Shown: positions 32,506-44,766 of the stretch, piece by piece
How the letters are laid out: each line of letters opens with the position of its first letter
How positions within the stretch are numbered: the first letter of the stretch is position 1
The notes under the pieces: model-generated
Told to the model about the DNA's origin: nothing
The model's database searches: none
Seen by the model: the letters and a program-made list of their open reading frames with translations, nothing else
Made by a program: the position numbers and the translations under genes
Assembly: GCA_038501195.1 (NCBI GenBank)
Contig: JBBPUQ010000007.1
Span: 2,581,501 to 2,645,500 of the forward strand
From: Nemania diffusa
Taxonomy: Eukaryota; Ascomycota; Sordariomycetes; Xylariales; Xylariaceae
DNA length: 64,000 nucleotides
Reading direction: 5' to 3'

Positions 32506-35500
32506 ATGGCTAGGTACAAGGACAAGGATGGCGGAGTGGCTCTCGTCTCCTTCAATGCGAAATGGGTGTCCTGGGCGCATACGTGCGTCGGGTACAGTTA
32601 GTTCACTAGCCTCTCTGTCTACTATACGCCCGTCATCCTTCTTTACACCCTGTGTGTGTATAAGAACATGCTAGCAGCGGACTGACAACTCTGTCGTCTT
32701 GTAGCTGCATTCGTGAGTGCCCTTATCGTCGGCATGTCACTCCATTTCCATAAGATCGTCAAGAACGAGTACTACGGCTATCCTGACGAGTGGTTCCCGT
32801 CCGTATCCGCCACCATTGGAGACAGACATCCCGAGAGATCGTTCTTCATGATTTTCATCGCTATAACTTCCGGTACGTTCAGCCGTTGAAATGTATGTGT
32901 CTTTGCTTGGTCACGATACAGTGGGTTGAACGTCATGTGAAGCTGGCTGCAAATGCCGGCAAGCTCTGACGGAGTAACCACGAGCACATCAATATGCTGT
33001 GATGCGCAGAGAGAGACCGCGGCCCTTTTCAAGCACGGCAAAGCACCCCAATGATTGAGCAGATACATGCTAACACGGAACACCGATCAGGTCCTCGCTT
33101 TGCACTGGTTGCGCTTTGGTACCTCCTGACTGCACGCGCTGGAAAGACTCTGCCCAAATTTGTAGCCGGTATGGGATTATTTCGTACGTTGACTTGCGGA
33201 GGTTGGACCTACGTTACGTCGACTGATAATCATGACTGGCACGATATCTTTATGATTTCATACTTGGTAGCCACAATCCCTTGGACTCTCGGCTGCCTCG
33301 CCTTGAGCCCGCCCAATGCCAAAGCAATCAAATACCGGAAATATATTGCCACCGCCTTCTTCACTACCATCATCCCCATGGTCTACTTCTTCATACAGCA
33401 CAAGGTCCACCGCGTGGCCGGAGGTTTGTGGCTCTTCTCCATGGGCCATCCCATCTCGCAACTAACACATCTCAGCCTACAGTATATTTTCCCTCTTCGA
33501 ATGGTCACTGATTTTATACGATGTTGCATTTGATGCTGTTACCGCCTTAGATTTTGACACGTTCGAAATTACCGTTAAAGATGTTAATGGCCTTAGCAAG
33601 GGGTACGTACATCGGCTCCCTAGGTAGCCTCGGTCCCGCCCTGCCCGCTTGCGTTCAATTGCTATCCCGCTCATCGTGCTGCGCTTTCGCCCATACTCCC
33701 GAGTATTTATCGTCACAAATACGCAGAGCTTTATCGCTACGTGGATCATTCACAACAAGACTTACACAAAGTTGCAAACGCCATGTTTTCCCTCTTAGAG
33801 GCTCTGCTTTTCCTGGCTACGGGAGCCAAGTCGGGTTTCTTACGACTGCTGGTGCGCTATCATTTGTATCTGGCTATGTTGTATGACTGGTCTATAGGGT
33901 AGTAGTTGGTCCAGTTGCCCATGCCCCTAATCTAAACAACCCTATTCTGAGTACGGTAACAACTGAAAGTCTAAAGGATTGTTAGAACAATGTCTCCATA
34001 TAGTTCGAGCGAGTGTGGAGTGATTTAATCGAGCTTTACTTAAATGGATATGATCTAATGATTCTCTCAGGCTGAATAGCCCGCAGCAGGCGAAAATCAT
34101 CCTGAAAAAGAAGAAGAGCGAAGCACCAGGCATATTCAATGCTAAACTTTCATGGTTCCAACTTTTCGACACCACCGCGAATGTATACCATGGATATGTA
34201 TTCTGGTCTATGTTGACGAGTATGGGTATTCTGATTTGGTACTTCCCACTGTGGCACATGGGCATTTCAGGATATGAGGCGTTCATATTGTCAACTATCT
34301 CGCCCCTTCTGCTTGGCATTAGGTGGTTTCGTGTTATTGCCGTGCGAAACTTGCGGCTCTTCCATTTTCTCTCACTCGTGGGCGTATTAGCCTGGAAGGT
34401 TGGAAATCCAGCTTATCGACTATCTGCCGTGGGGTTTGGCGTGTTCGTTGCGTGCCTATCCTGGGTGGCAACCCTTTCCTCTGCATCTACTCACGAAGCC
34501 CGACTCGAGTTCAAATTAGTGGCATGGATGACCGGTCTGGTTCTATCATCCGCTATGAAATTTGCATGGGGGACGAATAACCCGATTTGGCCTATTATGA
34601 ATTCCGACAATGGCGGGCACAACAGCCTCGGGCTAGGATTGGCTGTACTGTCTACGTTGTGGTTTACTCGACACCTTCCATTTATGGGCGGAATGCCCAT
34701 CCACGGTAAAAGGAATGGTTCCTCTGCTCTTGCTGCCCTAGGTGTGGGCGGCCTATTCTTTGGTCTGCATTCGTTGCTTTCAGATACCAGCACCATGGTT
34801 CTGTGGGCTTGGGAAGGTTACCCCGTACGTGGGCCACTCTCTGTCCCTCATGGGTGGTTGACCATGGCTTCTATGACTCTCGGTCTCCTTGCTGGCATAT
34901 ATAGACCGAGGCTGGTCAGCAGCTGGGCCTCTTTTGGCGCTGGCTGCATCGGGGCTGCCATACTCACGCTTCATGCCAATTGGTTTGGATATTACGGTGC
35001 TTTAGTCGTAGCATTTTACCTAATGGCCATATCAATTCCCTTCCTTACAGCTGCTGCTCGGTCGAGCCCAGCTATTTCATTCGGCCTTGGCTTCATGATC
35101 TACAACATAATGGTTCTCTTTCATGTATGGGTTGTAGCATATGCTTTCGTTCCCGGCGGCCCTTTGGTTCGCGAACGCACTGATTGGATCATGACGACGA
35201 CAATGCTTCTCATTGGTGCTGGCGTTTTCAATTTAATATCCGAGAATGCCCGTTGCCGCAGGACTCCGCATTCAGGGGTGCAAAACCGCCACCGCAAATA
35301 CTACACGCTCGCCCTCTGTACTATTAATATATTCTTCCTAGCAACGGCATATACGCGCTTCCCCACGAATGACTACAGACCCTATAACGAAGAGTCAAGG
35401 GTCATGACAGCTGGAATCTGGACCATACACTTTTCTCTTGACAATGATATGTGGTCTTCCGAATATCGCATAGGTAGCTTGATCAAAGAACTAGAGATTG

Positions 35501-36246
35501 ATGTTATTGGGCTTCTAGAATCGGACCTCCAACGAATTATCATGGGAAACCGCGATACAACACAAATCCTCGCTAAAGAGTTGGGTATGTATGTTGACTA
35601 CGGCCCAGGCCCCAATAAGCATACATGGGGTGCTGCGCTCTTATCAAAATTCCCTATTATTAATTCCACGCATCACCTCCTCCCCTCGCCAGTAGGCGAG
35701 CTCGCACCAGCCATCCATGCAACACTCGATATGTACGGGGAGCTGGTTGATGTCTTTGTCTTCCATTCTGGTCAGGAAGAGGACCCCGAGGATCGCCGTT
35801 TACAGGCAGAATACCTCTCTAAACTGATGGGTTCATCGCCGCGGCCTTCGATTCTCCTTTCCTACCTGGTGACGAAACCTCTGAAAGGAAATTACAACAC
35901 TTATGTTTCCGAAACCTCAGGTATGCACGACGTGGACTCTAGCGACTGGGATCGTTGGTGCGAGTACATTCTATATAAGCATTTGCAACGAGTGGGTTAT
36001 GCGAGAATATCTAGAAGCACCATCACGGATACGGAGCTACAAGTTGCAAAATTCGTCATACCACATGGTAATGAAGAGAAAGAAAGGATCGCGGCTATAA
36101 ATAACGATGCAGACACAAGGAATCGTAGAATAGCAGAAAATGAAACTCCTGAGGGTTGGAGATTCCCGACCACATTAAGGGGAAAAGGTGTGCGAGGCCA
36201 TCGATATCACGTCTTCAACGAGCCACGATATTACAGGCCGCTATGA
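32506..36246 (+). CDS. cwh43: Cwh43, GPI-anchor lipid remodelling protein
   Basis: Five exons, 32506-32596, 32705-32872, 33091-33423, 33476-33602 and 34071-36246, give 964 residues, close to the yeast protein (953), and every phase fits. The N-terminal third is the Frag1/DRAM-like membrane domain ([53 protein letters not shown]). The middle is a polytopic region beginning [20 protein letters not shown]. The C-terminal 300 residues form an endonuclease/exonuclease/phosphatase-like domain ([20 protein letters not shown], then [15 protein letters not shown]). In yeast, Cwh43 exchanges the lipid of GPI anchors for ceramide in the endoplasmic reticulum. Introns are 52-218 nt except the last, 467 nt, which is unusually long for this window and contains an open frame. 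That intron is the least certain part of the model. Confidence 0.9.
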
Positions 36247-37312
36247 GCAATGTGTCTGATAAGTAAAACGAACAATATCAAAACGAAGGCTACACAGCAT
36301 AATAATGGAAAGTGTAAGTAATTTGGGTATACACAAGAACCCTCGCCTCCCTTCTTTCGATATTATAATTATACGTACGCACACTTGCCAGCAAAAACCG
36401 CTGTTTGTCATTGGTGGCCGTCAAAATTAATGGCGCCAAAAGCTGACGAATGTCGACCTATCGGAATCTCGCAAATCTAAGAACGTGTAGATCATCAGCG
36501 GATCGACAGGGGAGTTGTTTATGTGTCTCTTGAACCTCGATCTCCCGTATTCTGCGCCTCGAGAATTTACTCGTAACGTTACAAACAGGAGTTGGAAGAT
36601 TCGCAATATGCTTGTTCAAGAATCTAGCTGATGATTTACTTCATCTCCTTCATGCGGGACTCCTTGTTCCTTTGCACATGGCACTAGGCACGAAGTAGAA
36701 ACTGGTAATTTCCACGCCAAGGGATTGAAGTACAAAACCAGATATTCCCGCTGAGACATTGAAAGTGGACATCTCCATGGTAGTTCCATATAACCCCAGG
36801 GCCCAGCCAATAGAAGACCCTTGATCGGTTGTCACAAGTATACTATTTTCTGTTACATGTAAAAGGGTCCCAATGCAGCAAGTCCTAGTGGTGGGCTAGG
36901 TAACTTACAACTGACCTTTGGACCTGCGTCAATGATCTGAAGAGGTCGCAGCATGCAGGTACCTCTCGTGTATTATTGGGTTAGACCTGCCATCACGTCA
37001 CCCTGCATACTTCATTGATCACTGTTATATAACTTGGTGATAAAGGAAGTAATGCTAGAACCTCGTCTACGGCCGCTCTTCGGACTGCCAGCGCGACCGA
37101 CACAGGGTGCAGGCGTCGGATACCGCGTCATGCCTTGGAGTCTCAGGAGGGATCCAGAAGGGAGAATGTAACCTTCGTTTTCCAGCGCGATGAGTGCCAA
37201 GGATATTGGTAGTATTTTCTTATGATATCTTGAGTGTATGCGCGTACTTCTTTCGATATATAAAATATCATGAGCGCTCTATCGATTTTCCATCTTTATC
37301 AATCGCCATACC
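36247..37312. other. intergenic, promoter of GH76 gene at right
   Basis: No gene recognised; short frames only. Confidence 0.4.
37257..37263 (+). promoter_or_regulatory. TATA box
   Basis: TATATAA within GATATATAAAATATC, about 50 bp before the GH76 start codon. The leader would be short. Confidence 0.5.
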
Positions 37313-38461
37313 ATGGTTCGCTCCCCTGAAAACCTCCTCAACTTCTCCAGGATGCGTCCCATCTCGCGCCGTACAGGTTCATTCCTACGTCTGTGGTCAT
37401 CCCTATGCTTGATCTCGATGTTCTCATTAGCCGTGAGCGCGGCAGGCCCTGGTGATGTGGACACTGTGCATGCCGCTATACAGGCTATGAATGCCTTTTA
37501 TAACGAGACAACTGGACTCTGGGACACTGGTCCGTGGTGGCACAGCGGCGTGGCCCTTCGAGTTATCGCGGAGTACATGCTTACAGCAGGGTCTAAGGAA
37601 TACGTCGATATGGCCGCCCATACGGTGGAGATTCAGCGGGCTCCCCTAGCTTGGTGGCCGGAAGGCGGCGGTGACTTTCGTGCCGATAGCACAGACGACA
37701 CAGGATGGTGGGCTCTCGCTCTGACCTCTCTGTACCAAGTCACTGGAAATTCCAAGTACCTGGATTTCGCAAAAGAGGACGAGGCCTATATGTACGACTA
37801 CTGGAATACGACGACGTGCTCAGGAGGCCTAATCTGGAATATACCTACCGAAACCTACCACAATGCTATTTCTAATGAGCTATACCTGGAGCTTACAGCT
37901 ACTCTGCACAATCTCATCCCCGGCGACACATACTACTTAAACCAGGCCTTGAAAGAGTGGGAGTGGTTCAACGCCTCCGGAATGATCAACAGCGAAGGGC
38001 TCATAAACGATGGCCTGACTGAAGACGCGTCGTGCGTTAATAATGGCCAACCCGTCTGGACATACAACCAAGGCGTGATCCTAGCTGGTCTCGTCCAACT
38101 CTCATCTGCCACGAATGACACTTCCTACATAGACGCCGCGCAGTCCATCGCCGACGCCGTAGTGAACGACGCCTCTCTATCGCCCAATGGGATTCTCACA
38201 GAGAGTGCGTGTGCCACAGCTGATGACTGCGAGCCCAACGGCACAGCCTTTAAGGGAATCTTCATGCGTGGCCTCGCAAAGCTAAACGCCGTCTTGGACA
38301 ATCATCCGTACCAATCTTACATCCAGAAGAACGCACAGTCGGCGTACAGCAACTCGAGAAATAGTACGGATTTCTACGGGTTCTCTTGGCAAGGCCCCTT
38401 TGACACCGGGACTATCGGGAGACAGGAATCCGCTGTAGACCTTCTCATATCGGCGCTCTAG
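37313..38461 (+). CDS. secreted glycoside hydrolase family 76 (endo-alpha-1,6-mannanase type)
   Basis: An intronless frame of 382 residues. An N-terminal basic stretch is followed by a hydrophobic signal segment (LWSSLCLISMFSLAVSA, about residues 28-44). The rest is an (alpha/alpha)6-type GH76 domain with WDTGPWWHSG, AWWPEGGGDFRADSTDDTGWW, NAISNELYLEL, VWTYNQGV and a C-terminal FSWQGPFDTGTIGRQES. The two adjacent aspartates in STDDTGWW (D128, D129) are the expected catalytic pair. GH76 enzymes cleave or transfer alpha-1,6-mannan; the yeast Dfg5/Dcw1 relatives help attach GPI proteins to the wall. This protein has no C-terminal GPI signal (it ends DLLISAL), so it is probably secreted free. Several N-glycosylation sites are present. 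It is convergent with the GT90 gene. Confidence 0.9.
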   Translation: MVRSPENLLNFSRMRPISRRTGSFLRLWSSLCLISMFSLAVSAAGPGDVDTVHAAIQAMNAFYNETTGLWDTGPWWHSGVALRVIAEYMLTAGSKEYVDMAAHTVEIQRAPLAWWPEGGGDFRADSTDDTGWWALALTSLYQVTGNSKYLDFAKEDEAYMYDYWNTTTCSGGLIWNIPTETYHNAISNELYLELTATLHNLIPGDTYYLNQALKEWEWFNASGMINSEGLINDGLTEDASCVNNGQPVWTYNQGVILAGLVQLSSATNDTSYIDAAQSIADAVVNDASLSPNGILTESACATADDCEPNGTAFKGIFMRGLAKLNAVLDNHPYQSYIQKNAQSAYSNSRNSTDFYGFSWQGPFDTGTIGRQESAVDLLISAL

Positions 38462-38647
38462 ATGATGCTATCAAGACTAAGTCCTTGGGACTTTCGTAAT
38501 ATTTTTATAAGAATTATATGTATATATACCGAGCATAACTTATATTGTATCATCACCCTATATAATATGTCTGTTAACCCCGTGAGCAACTATCTAGACA
38601 CCATTTGGAAAGATCCCATGCCACCGCGATCACATTTCCATCCTAGT

Positions 38648-40227
38648 CTATGTATATCCCACAGAAAACTCCTCCCAGCTGACACCGGGCCAATCCTCCC
38701 ACCCCTCGCCCTCGACCCGCACAACCTCACTCCAGCCCCGCAAAAGCGCGCGCCAGTAGCACGTCTCCATGGCAGGCGAGAGGTAGCCCCGGCCGACGAA
38801 CAGGTCGCGCTGGCGGCGCGCGATGCCGGCCGCGAGGGCGGGGTTGCGCTCGAGCCAGGCGACGGTGGCGCGCAGGTCGGACCAGTCGGGGGCGACGAAG
38901 ACGGCGTTGGCGTCGGCGGGGCCGTAGGATGTCGGCCAGGCAGCGCGGACGCCGGGCGACGACGGCGCCCACTCGTGCGCGCTGCCGCCGGCGTCCGTGA
39001 GCGCGAGGTCGTGCGAGAAGAGTGGGCGCAGCAGGTGCGTCGTGTGCTGCCGCCACGCGATGGGCGGCGTCAGCAGCACGCTGCCGCACATCTGCAGGAA
39101 CGGCAGGCGCCCGCTGTACGTCACGCCGTCCGTGTACAGCACGTACTTGTACCGGCAGAAGTCCTCGATCATGAGCGCTGCCGCCGCCTCCGTCGCGTTT
39201 CCCGGCGGGGGCTGAGTTTCTTCTCCTCCTCCTCCTTTCTCTGCTCGCCCGCTCCTCTCGTCGTTCTTCTCATTCTTCCGGCCGTGATTAGTGCCCGCCG
39301 CCGCATCCCCAACCTCGACCATCTCGTAGCTCTCCAAGGCCTGCACGTCGGCCCAGTCCGCGCCCGCGGTCGCGCGCAGGAGGTCCGGGCGCAGCGTGGG
39401 GTGGTGCACGCCGTTGAAGCGCGTGGAGCCGCGCCAGACGACGCGGGGGTCCTTGTCCGCGAACGGCCGCTCGGCCTCGACGCGCGCGATCGCCGCCGCG
39501 GCACGCGCGATGGACCCGACGAAGGGGAGCGGCCAGCTCCAGAAGGAGAAGTGCGGCATCAGGAAGGTGCGCGTGATGGGCGGCATCGCCGACGCCGGGG
39601 CCGACGCGTACGCCGGCCGCGCGTACGACCATGCCGCGCCGTACGGCTGGTCTCGGATGTTCAGCGAGAAGATGGTGTCTGGTAGGCGCTCTGGTGATGT
39701 TATGAGGGCCCGGTGGATCTGGTGGAGGGCGGCTTGGCGGGCCTGGTTGCGTTAGTTGGTGGTGGTGGAGGAGAAGGATGTAGTTTAGTTCCTTCTTACC
39801 TGGAGAAGCTCGGGCGAGAGTGTGTCACTGGGCTCTGAGTGGATGATATAGAGCTGTTAACAGCACGATTAATGATCTATCGTAAGTTTAGAGCAGAGTC
39901 GTTCGTGATCTTCACCTGTCCATTTTTGATCCGAGCCTGAAGCGGCCCTTTGCCGTGCGCTTGCTTCAGCGTGAAGGGGCCGAGCGCTACGGTGGCATCG
40001 AGATCCTTAGTTAGGTCTGGGAACGTAACCTTGCATTCCTTTTCATTGAGGTTTAGGGATTGGAACACGTCTGAAGAGGGAAGAGTAGGAGGTATGAACT
40101 GTTCCGAGCTCTGTTGCGGTGGGCTTCGCGACCACTGGAAACGCGCAAGGAGGCCCAGGTATAGTAAGAGAAATGCTGCTAGCGATATCCACAGTCTTCC
40201 CACGCGCGCCGGTTGGTTCCGGTGCAT
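38648..40227 (-). CDS. glycosyltransferase family 90 (CAP10/KDELC-like)
   Basis: Three exons, 40227-39916, 39853-39800 and 39742-38648, all in phase 0 with introns of 62 and 57 nt, give about 486 residues. Exon 1 has a type II membrane anchor (LWISLAAFLLLYLGLLARF) after a short basic tail, indicating Golgi residence. Exon 3 carries the GT90/CAP10 region: TIFSLNIRDQP, a long Ala-rich linker, RVVWRGSTRFN, KYVLYTDGVTYSGRLPFLQMCGSVLL, and C-terminal helices. The insertion between DVQALESYEMVEVGD and LMIEDFCRYKY (Lys/Glu/Gly-rich, about 40 residues) is unusual. It may be a lineage-specific loop or an intron that I cannot see. Known relatives transfer xylose or glucose to glycans; the donor here is not inferable. 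The third exon is strikingly GC-rich. Confidence 0.85.
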
Positions 40228-40639
40228 CCTAGTAGCAGGTACGAAATCGTCTGTGAATCATCTGTGAATGTGCAGCGAAGAAGGAGCATGTGCTTGTCAT
40301 CTGATCGACTGTAAAAGGGGCATCTTTGAGGGGCACGACAGATATGCCCTCTATGCAAGATGATCGAGGTTCGCGACGCGGGGGGTTCATTGGCCGATCA
40401 TTCCACGCGACGTTTGATGATTAAATATTGCTCTTTCTGTAATTCAGCAATGGTTTGAAGAAGGTAGCTAGCTGTCTAGCTGCCCGGCGGATGATTTGGC
40501 AAAATCCGGCAAAATACCAATCTCTTTTGGATCAACTCCCACCTCACACCATCCCCAGGCTGGGCAAGATAAGCGTCTAGAGCAAGTATTGGGGTATTAA
40601 AGTGTGGTAAACCCCCAGTTAGATTAACATCATAGTTGT
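40228..40639. other. intergenic, no gene recognised
   Basis: Upstream flank of the GT90 gene; no support for a separate gene. Confidence 0.4.
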
Positions 40640-41560
40640 GAATCATGCGATGTTGAAGTAGTGGCGCACTGCCTCGTCTAGCACCACAACCATATTCCCC
40701 CTTATCTCGCTGGTGCTCTCTAATAGTGATTGCTGACGGCGAACTTAATGAGCGTAGTGCATATGAAGTCGAATCTTGCGTGGATATACAGCACTGGCTT
40801 TTCCCTACCGAATCGGCCCCGTTTGGCGCCTGGCTGTTGTAGGCCGCATTCACCTTATGATTGGAGTAAACTGCTGACCCGGGCTAGAGGCCCATTTCCT
40901 CGGTCGCCTTTACAAAGGCGTTAAAAATCTCTTCTTCGAGCATAGGATCTGGAAGGGCCTCGGCTGGGGGTGCGGGAATCCCACCGAACAATCCGTTGCT
41001 CTTGCGAATGCTAGCAGTGAATGCTGGCTTGAACGCGTTGGCGGCAGAGTACCCCTGAGGTGGCGCAAACATGATCTTGCACAGGGCGAGGATGTTGGCC
41101 TCGAACTCGGCGACGCACTTCTCAAAGATCTCCTCGTAGTAGGCCATGTAGTCCCATTGACCGAAGGGGTACTCGTCCTCGGGGTAAATAGTACGATTGA
41201 CAAGCGAGACTAGGTGATCCAGGCCCAGCTCGGCCGATTTGTATGGGATACAGAGAAGCACAAGCGCCTGGACGGCCGCGGGGTGTTGCGCCGCTAATAA
41301 GGATGCCACGGCGGCGCCTGTCGTGGGCCACCCATACAGCAGCAGAGCGGCTATTTGCAGAAAGGAGAGCGAGCATGCCCTCGACGAGAGCCTCTTAGGT
41401 GTAGTCGGCAGTAACACGGCGGCTAGTGGATTTGCCCCATCCCGGCATATCAGGGGCGACAGCGCGAAAGCCAAGCAAGGCGAAAGCCTCTAGTTGGCGT
41501 TTCTACGTCTGAGCGATGGCCGGCCAACCGTGTAATTTGTCTAGCATGATATCGGGTGGT
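40640..41560 (-). pseudogene. epoxide hydrolase-like alpha/beta hydrolase pseudogene
   Basis: On the minus strand the reading runs from HGWP (the oxyanion motif) near 41540, through FRAVAPDMPGWGKS, VWVAHD near 41320 (where the nucleophile Asp region sits), a cap region with PEDEYPFGQWDYMAYYEE, and a C-terminal part VNAAYNSQAPNG near 40820. In-frame stops occur at 41503-41505, 41395-41397 and 40884-40886. A frameshift lies near 41317-41322, directly after the nucleophile motif. The catalytic His end is not recognisable. Two or three of the stops stand where the family has Trp or Gln, so each is explained by a single C-to-T change in a CpA context on one strand. The gene is dead. Identity as an epoxide-hydrolase-type fold is good; substrate is unknown. 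Confidence 0.78.
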
Positions 41561-42120
41561 TCATAGGTCCTGCATATATCTATTTTTGATGTTCAATATT
41601 GCAATACAACCTAGCCATAGGCCTCGGATCGTTCATTTTACTGTTGGTCCCTAACATTAGGAGTCTACTTAGAGTGGTAATGCCAAGATCAGTGGAACCG
41701 TGGCTAAACAGAAATGAACTCAGTTAGGTGTTGCACTAGACAGAAGGAAAGTAGCAGACTGAAGCCTAGATGGACACATTACCTATATCGGGTTCCGCCC
41801 ATTCGCCTTGCTAGTGGGCGAATCTTCGAAACTCCTACCTCCCGGGTAGCTTGGGAGAATTAAGGGGCGCAACTTACCCCTGTAGGTCTTGCACATGGCC
41901 TAGCATATTGCTTACTACCTCCTAAGTTATACGCGACGCGTCTTATCTCGTCTACCGCACCACCGTGATGATGGACTAAGACCAGGTAGCGATTATCGAA
42001 GCCCATCCTCTTGGCACGCATCTGGATACGGTGCACGCATCATTCAACAAAATCGTCAATAGCCCTGCCGAGCTTGAGACTGTCAGGCGTGAAAGTAAAT
42101 GCGACCGCAATCGTCCCTAA
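41561..42120. other. intergenic between two decayed genes
   Basis: No intact gene. It may include a more decayed N-terminal part of the FunK1 remnant, since coding-like words appear around 41940-42120 but with stops. Confidence 0.35.
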
Positions 42121-42586
42121 ATTGTTCCTGTTCTAACGTGGCAGCGCTTAGAACGTGACGAAGACGAGTTACTACAGGGGGCAACACGCCAAGGGGTAAC
42201 AAACGTAGCGCGGCATTATTACCACGAGACAGTGCGAGTGCAGGGTAAAGATGACGATGTTAAGGCCAATGTTCGGAAAGGGTTAGACATCACAAGAGTA
42301 AGCAACTACCGAACCGGGTGCGACCATAATTTGCAGGCCTTGGCTATAGAAGCTATATCGCGCAATAGCTCTCTCGGCTCGAAGCGATCGCCCGGCTAGA
42401 CTTGTGCCCTTCTCCCACCCTGCAAGCGGGCTCGCTGGGGCTCTGCGTCCCCGACAAAGCCCGACAAAGCCCGGCAACGACCCTCTTCCTAATCGAATAC
42501 ATCGACGCATCGTTCTCAGCAATTACGGAGAGCCCATATGCAAAGCAAGCCCCCGAGCTGAAGTTGCGGGATATAGTATTCCCTAA
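42121..42586 (+). pseudogene. FunK1-type protein kinase remnant
   Basis: A plus-strand frame from about 42121 reads ERDEDELLQGATRQGVTNVA followed by YYHETV and DDDVKANVRKGLDI. This is the segment preceding the kinase core in fungal FunK1 proteins. The frame stops at 42397. In another frame, from about 42404, the RIHRRIVLSNYGEPICKASP segment of the same family appears and is again lost before the HRD motif. An in-frame TAA also interrupts the upstream side. The kinase catalytic motifs are missing. FunK1 genes are abundant and often decayed in fungi. Confidence 0.62.
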
Positions 42587-43394
42587 CAATGGAAATTGGG
42601 AGCGGGAAAATGACACCCTATACTTGTGGATCAGAAATATCCTTCGCGACGGTCAGAATGACCCACTATTCATAGCAGATTAATACATATTGATCGTTTT
42701 CTTTTCGAGCACGTCTTCAGAATATAAAAAGAAGTTGGTTGAGGAGCGCCCTGGGGTCCTATGGGCATAGGAGATTCGATCTTTTTGCTGCTGGGTCTCA
42801 AAGAGAGAGTCTTGGGATATGCAGTCTCAGGCACGGGGCGGGGATCGTCCCGAACGCTGAGGCGGGACGCTCGTGGGGGTAAGCTAAGCTGATGCCGGAT
42901 AAGGCGCCGGGCGTCAGGGCCTTGTCTTGAACTAGGTAGAATATCGTGATCCCTACAAGCTTGGCAGGATGTCAGCTTTTCGTCAAGGTCGTCGAAAAGG
43001 CGTACAATGCGCAGCCTGGGAAATACGAGCCCATATACAACATCAAGTACAATTCGTCGAATGGGTGGCATTATGTCGACAACGTAGATTGAGATTTGCA
43101 TCAAGCATGTTTAGGAGTAAGGATTTTTCTTCGGCAAGATTTGGGGTAATGATTGTATTTAATATACATCTTACCTTTTCCACCCACAACACACTTCTCG
43201 TCGCCATCTATACCGTAGTACATTTACTTGAGTAAGATACGTAGGAAATACCGTCTGAGGAGTGGACTAGTAACACTTATCAAGTTGCCGCTATTCCTCT
43301 CACAAAGCACATCACCACTAGATGATTAGCTCTCAATGGTGCCTTAAAACCCATTCCCGTTTCTAACCCGAAACTCCGCTTCATGTTGTAAAAG
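42587..43394. other. intergenic, no gene recognised
   Basis: A minus-strand frame at 42670-43104 lacks any recognisable domain. Otherwise short frames only. Confidence 0.35.
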
Positions 43395-44766
43395 TTATGC
43401 ATGATTACCATCGACACCAGGGCTATACGCTGGGGAAGGTGTCTCATCTATCATGATAGGGATAATGACTGTAGCGAACTGGGGATCGAGAGAAGTCTGG
43501 TAAGCTATGCCTAATAGATAGGTAGCCTAGATGGTGAGATCTGCTGCTGCTGCGAAGAAGACTTACCACTTTACTTGATACATTGCTCGCCGAGAATTCA
43601 AACAGCATCTGAAGCAAACATTCCTCCCTCCGTCTCGAGGTTATCGATTCCCATTGAGGTACGCGTTCCCCCCACTTGGAAATGTCGATCGGGACCGTCC
43701 CAGTCTGGGTTCGTATGTCACCAACATGAAGGGGCAAGTCAAGCTCGGCTTGGCTAGCGACGGTATCCGAGATCTGCACGAGGCGTCGGCCAACATTGTG
43801 GGATACAGAAGTGTTGAATAGAGAGACGCGTATGCCTCGGAGCCACACATCACCCGTCTCCGCGCGGGTCTTTGGCGACATGACCCAGAAGCTTAGTGAT
43901 GATGGCTCGCCCAAGTGCAACGATCCCTGGTTCTCTACGTCGCACGAACCCAGCACTACTCCAAGCACGATGGCAGGGCTGTAAACAGGCAAGAACTCAT
44001 GTCGTGCTTGCACGCCACCCTTCCCACCCCGTAGATTCGGCACTTCCTCCCGAGATAAGCCAAGGGTGCGATAGGAGATGACCTGGTAGGCCTGGCACTC
44101 CAGGCGACGGCCATCGTAGAACATGGACGAGATACTGGGGGGTTCGAGAACTACGGGGGTGATGGCTATGCGGCAGTGGCGGTGCCGACGGAAAAAGCCG
44201 CACCCTATGGCGGTCGCATTGATCTCGAAGTGTGCGCGCACATTGGCGCGCCGGAAGTGCTCTGGGACAGGAAGGTCGGCCAGCTTGGCATAGAGACAGC
44301 GCGTCAGTAGCGCGAGATCGAGCACGAAGTCGTAATCGTGCAGACCTGGGGCGAAAGTGTACCTCGTTGACGCGCACATGGGCTTTTTGGGAAATAGGGG
44401 TTTGGATATTTCGAATACCTCTGAAGTCTTAGATAGGCAGGGACAGACAGAAGAGGCGTAAGTGGGATCTTACAGGGTCGCATACCTTGTAATAGTACGG
44501 GATTTGAACATTCTCAAGGCCAATGTACCTAGAACCATCGAGTGCGAGATTCCCTGGAATGCTAACTTATTACGACACTGCCATAGACGATCTGAAGGGG
44601 TGGCGGGTTTTCCTTGGCCGCTCACTCGCTAACCTGTGACAGATAGTCTCAACTCTGATAGGGACTGACGATTACGGATGTCGAGGGACAGCAGGCCGGT
44701 CACGACGTCGGCCGACGTGAACGGCCGCTTCTCTTGCCCACACGATAGCTCCATGCGCAACTTCAT
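43395..44766 (-). CDS. arrestin-like protein
   Basis: Four exons, 44766-44634, 44553-44486, 44418-43567 and 43478-43395, with introns of 80, 67 and 88 nt, give 378 residues in consistent phase. The start MKLRMELSCGQEKRPFTSAD and the following VVTGLLSLDIRNRQSLSELRLSVTG are characteristic of the N-terminal arrestin fold. Later segments include FAPGLHDYDFVLDL, FLPVYSPAIVLGVVLGSC and VPIDISKWGERVP. In ascomycetes such proteins are scaffolds (some are Rsp5 adaptors for endocytosis), but I see no PPxY motif here, so an adaptor role is not supported. The last short exon, ending PGVDGNHA, is the least certain. The gene is divergent from the Zn2Cys6 factor. Confidence 0.72.

Noticed and set aside
33554..33886. 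Separate gene of 110 residues
   Set aside because: Its start overlaps exon 4 of cwh43 in another frame and the rest lies in the intron; no domain seen.
38462..39685. 407-residue plus-strand frame
   Set aside because: It lies antisense to the GC-rich third exon of the GT90 gene, whose protein has recognisable family motifs; GC-rich coding DNA commonly leaves long antisense frames.
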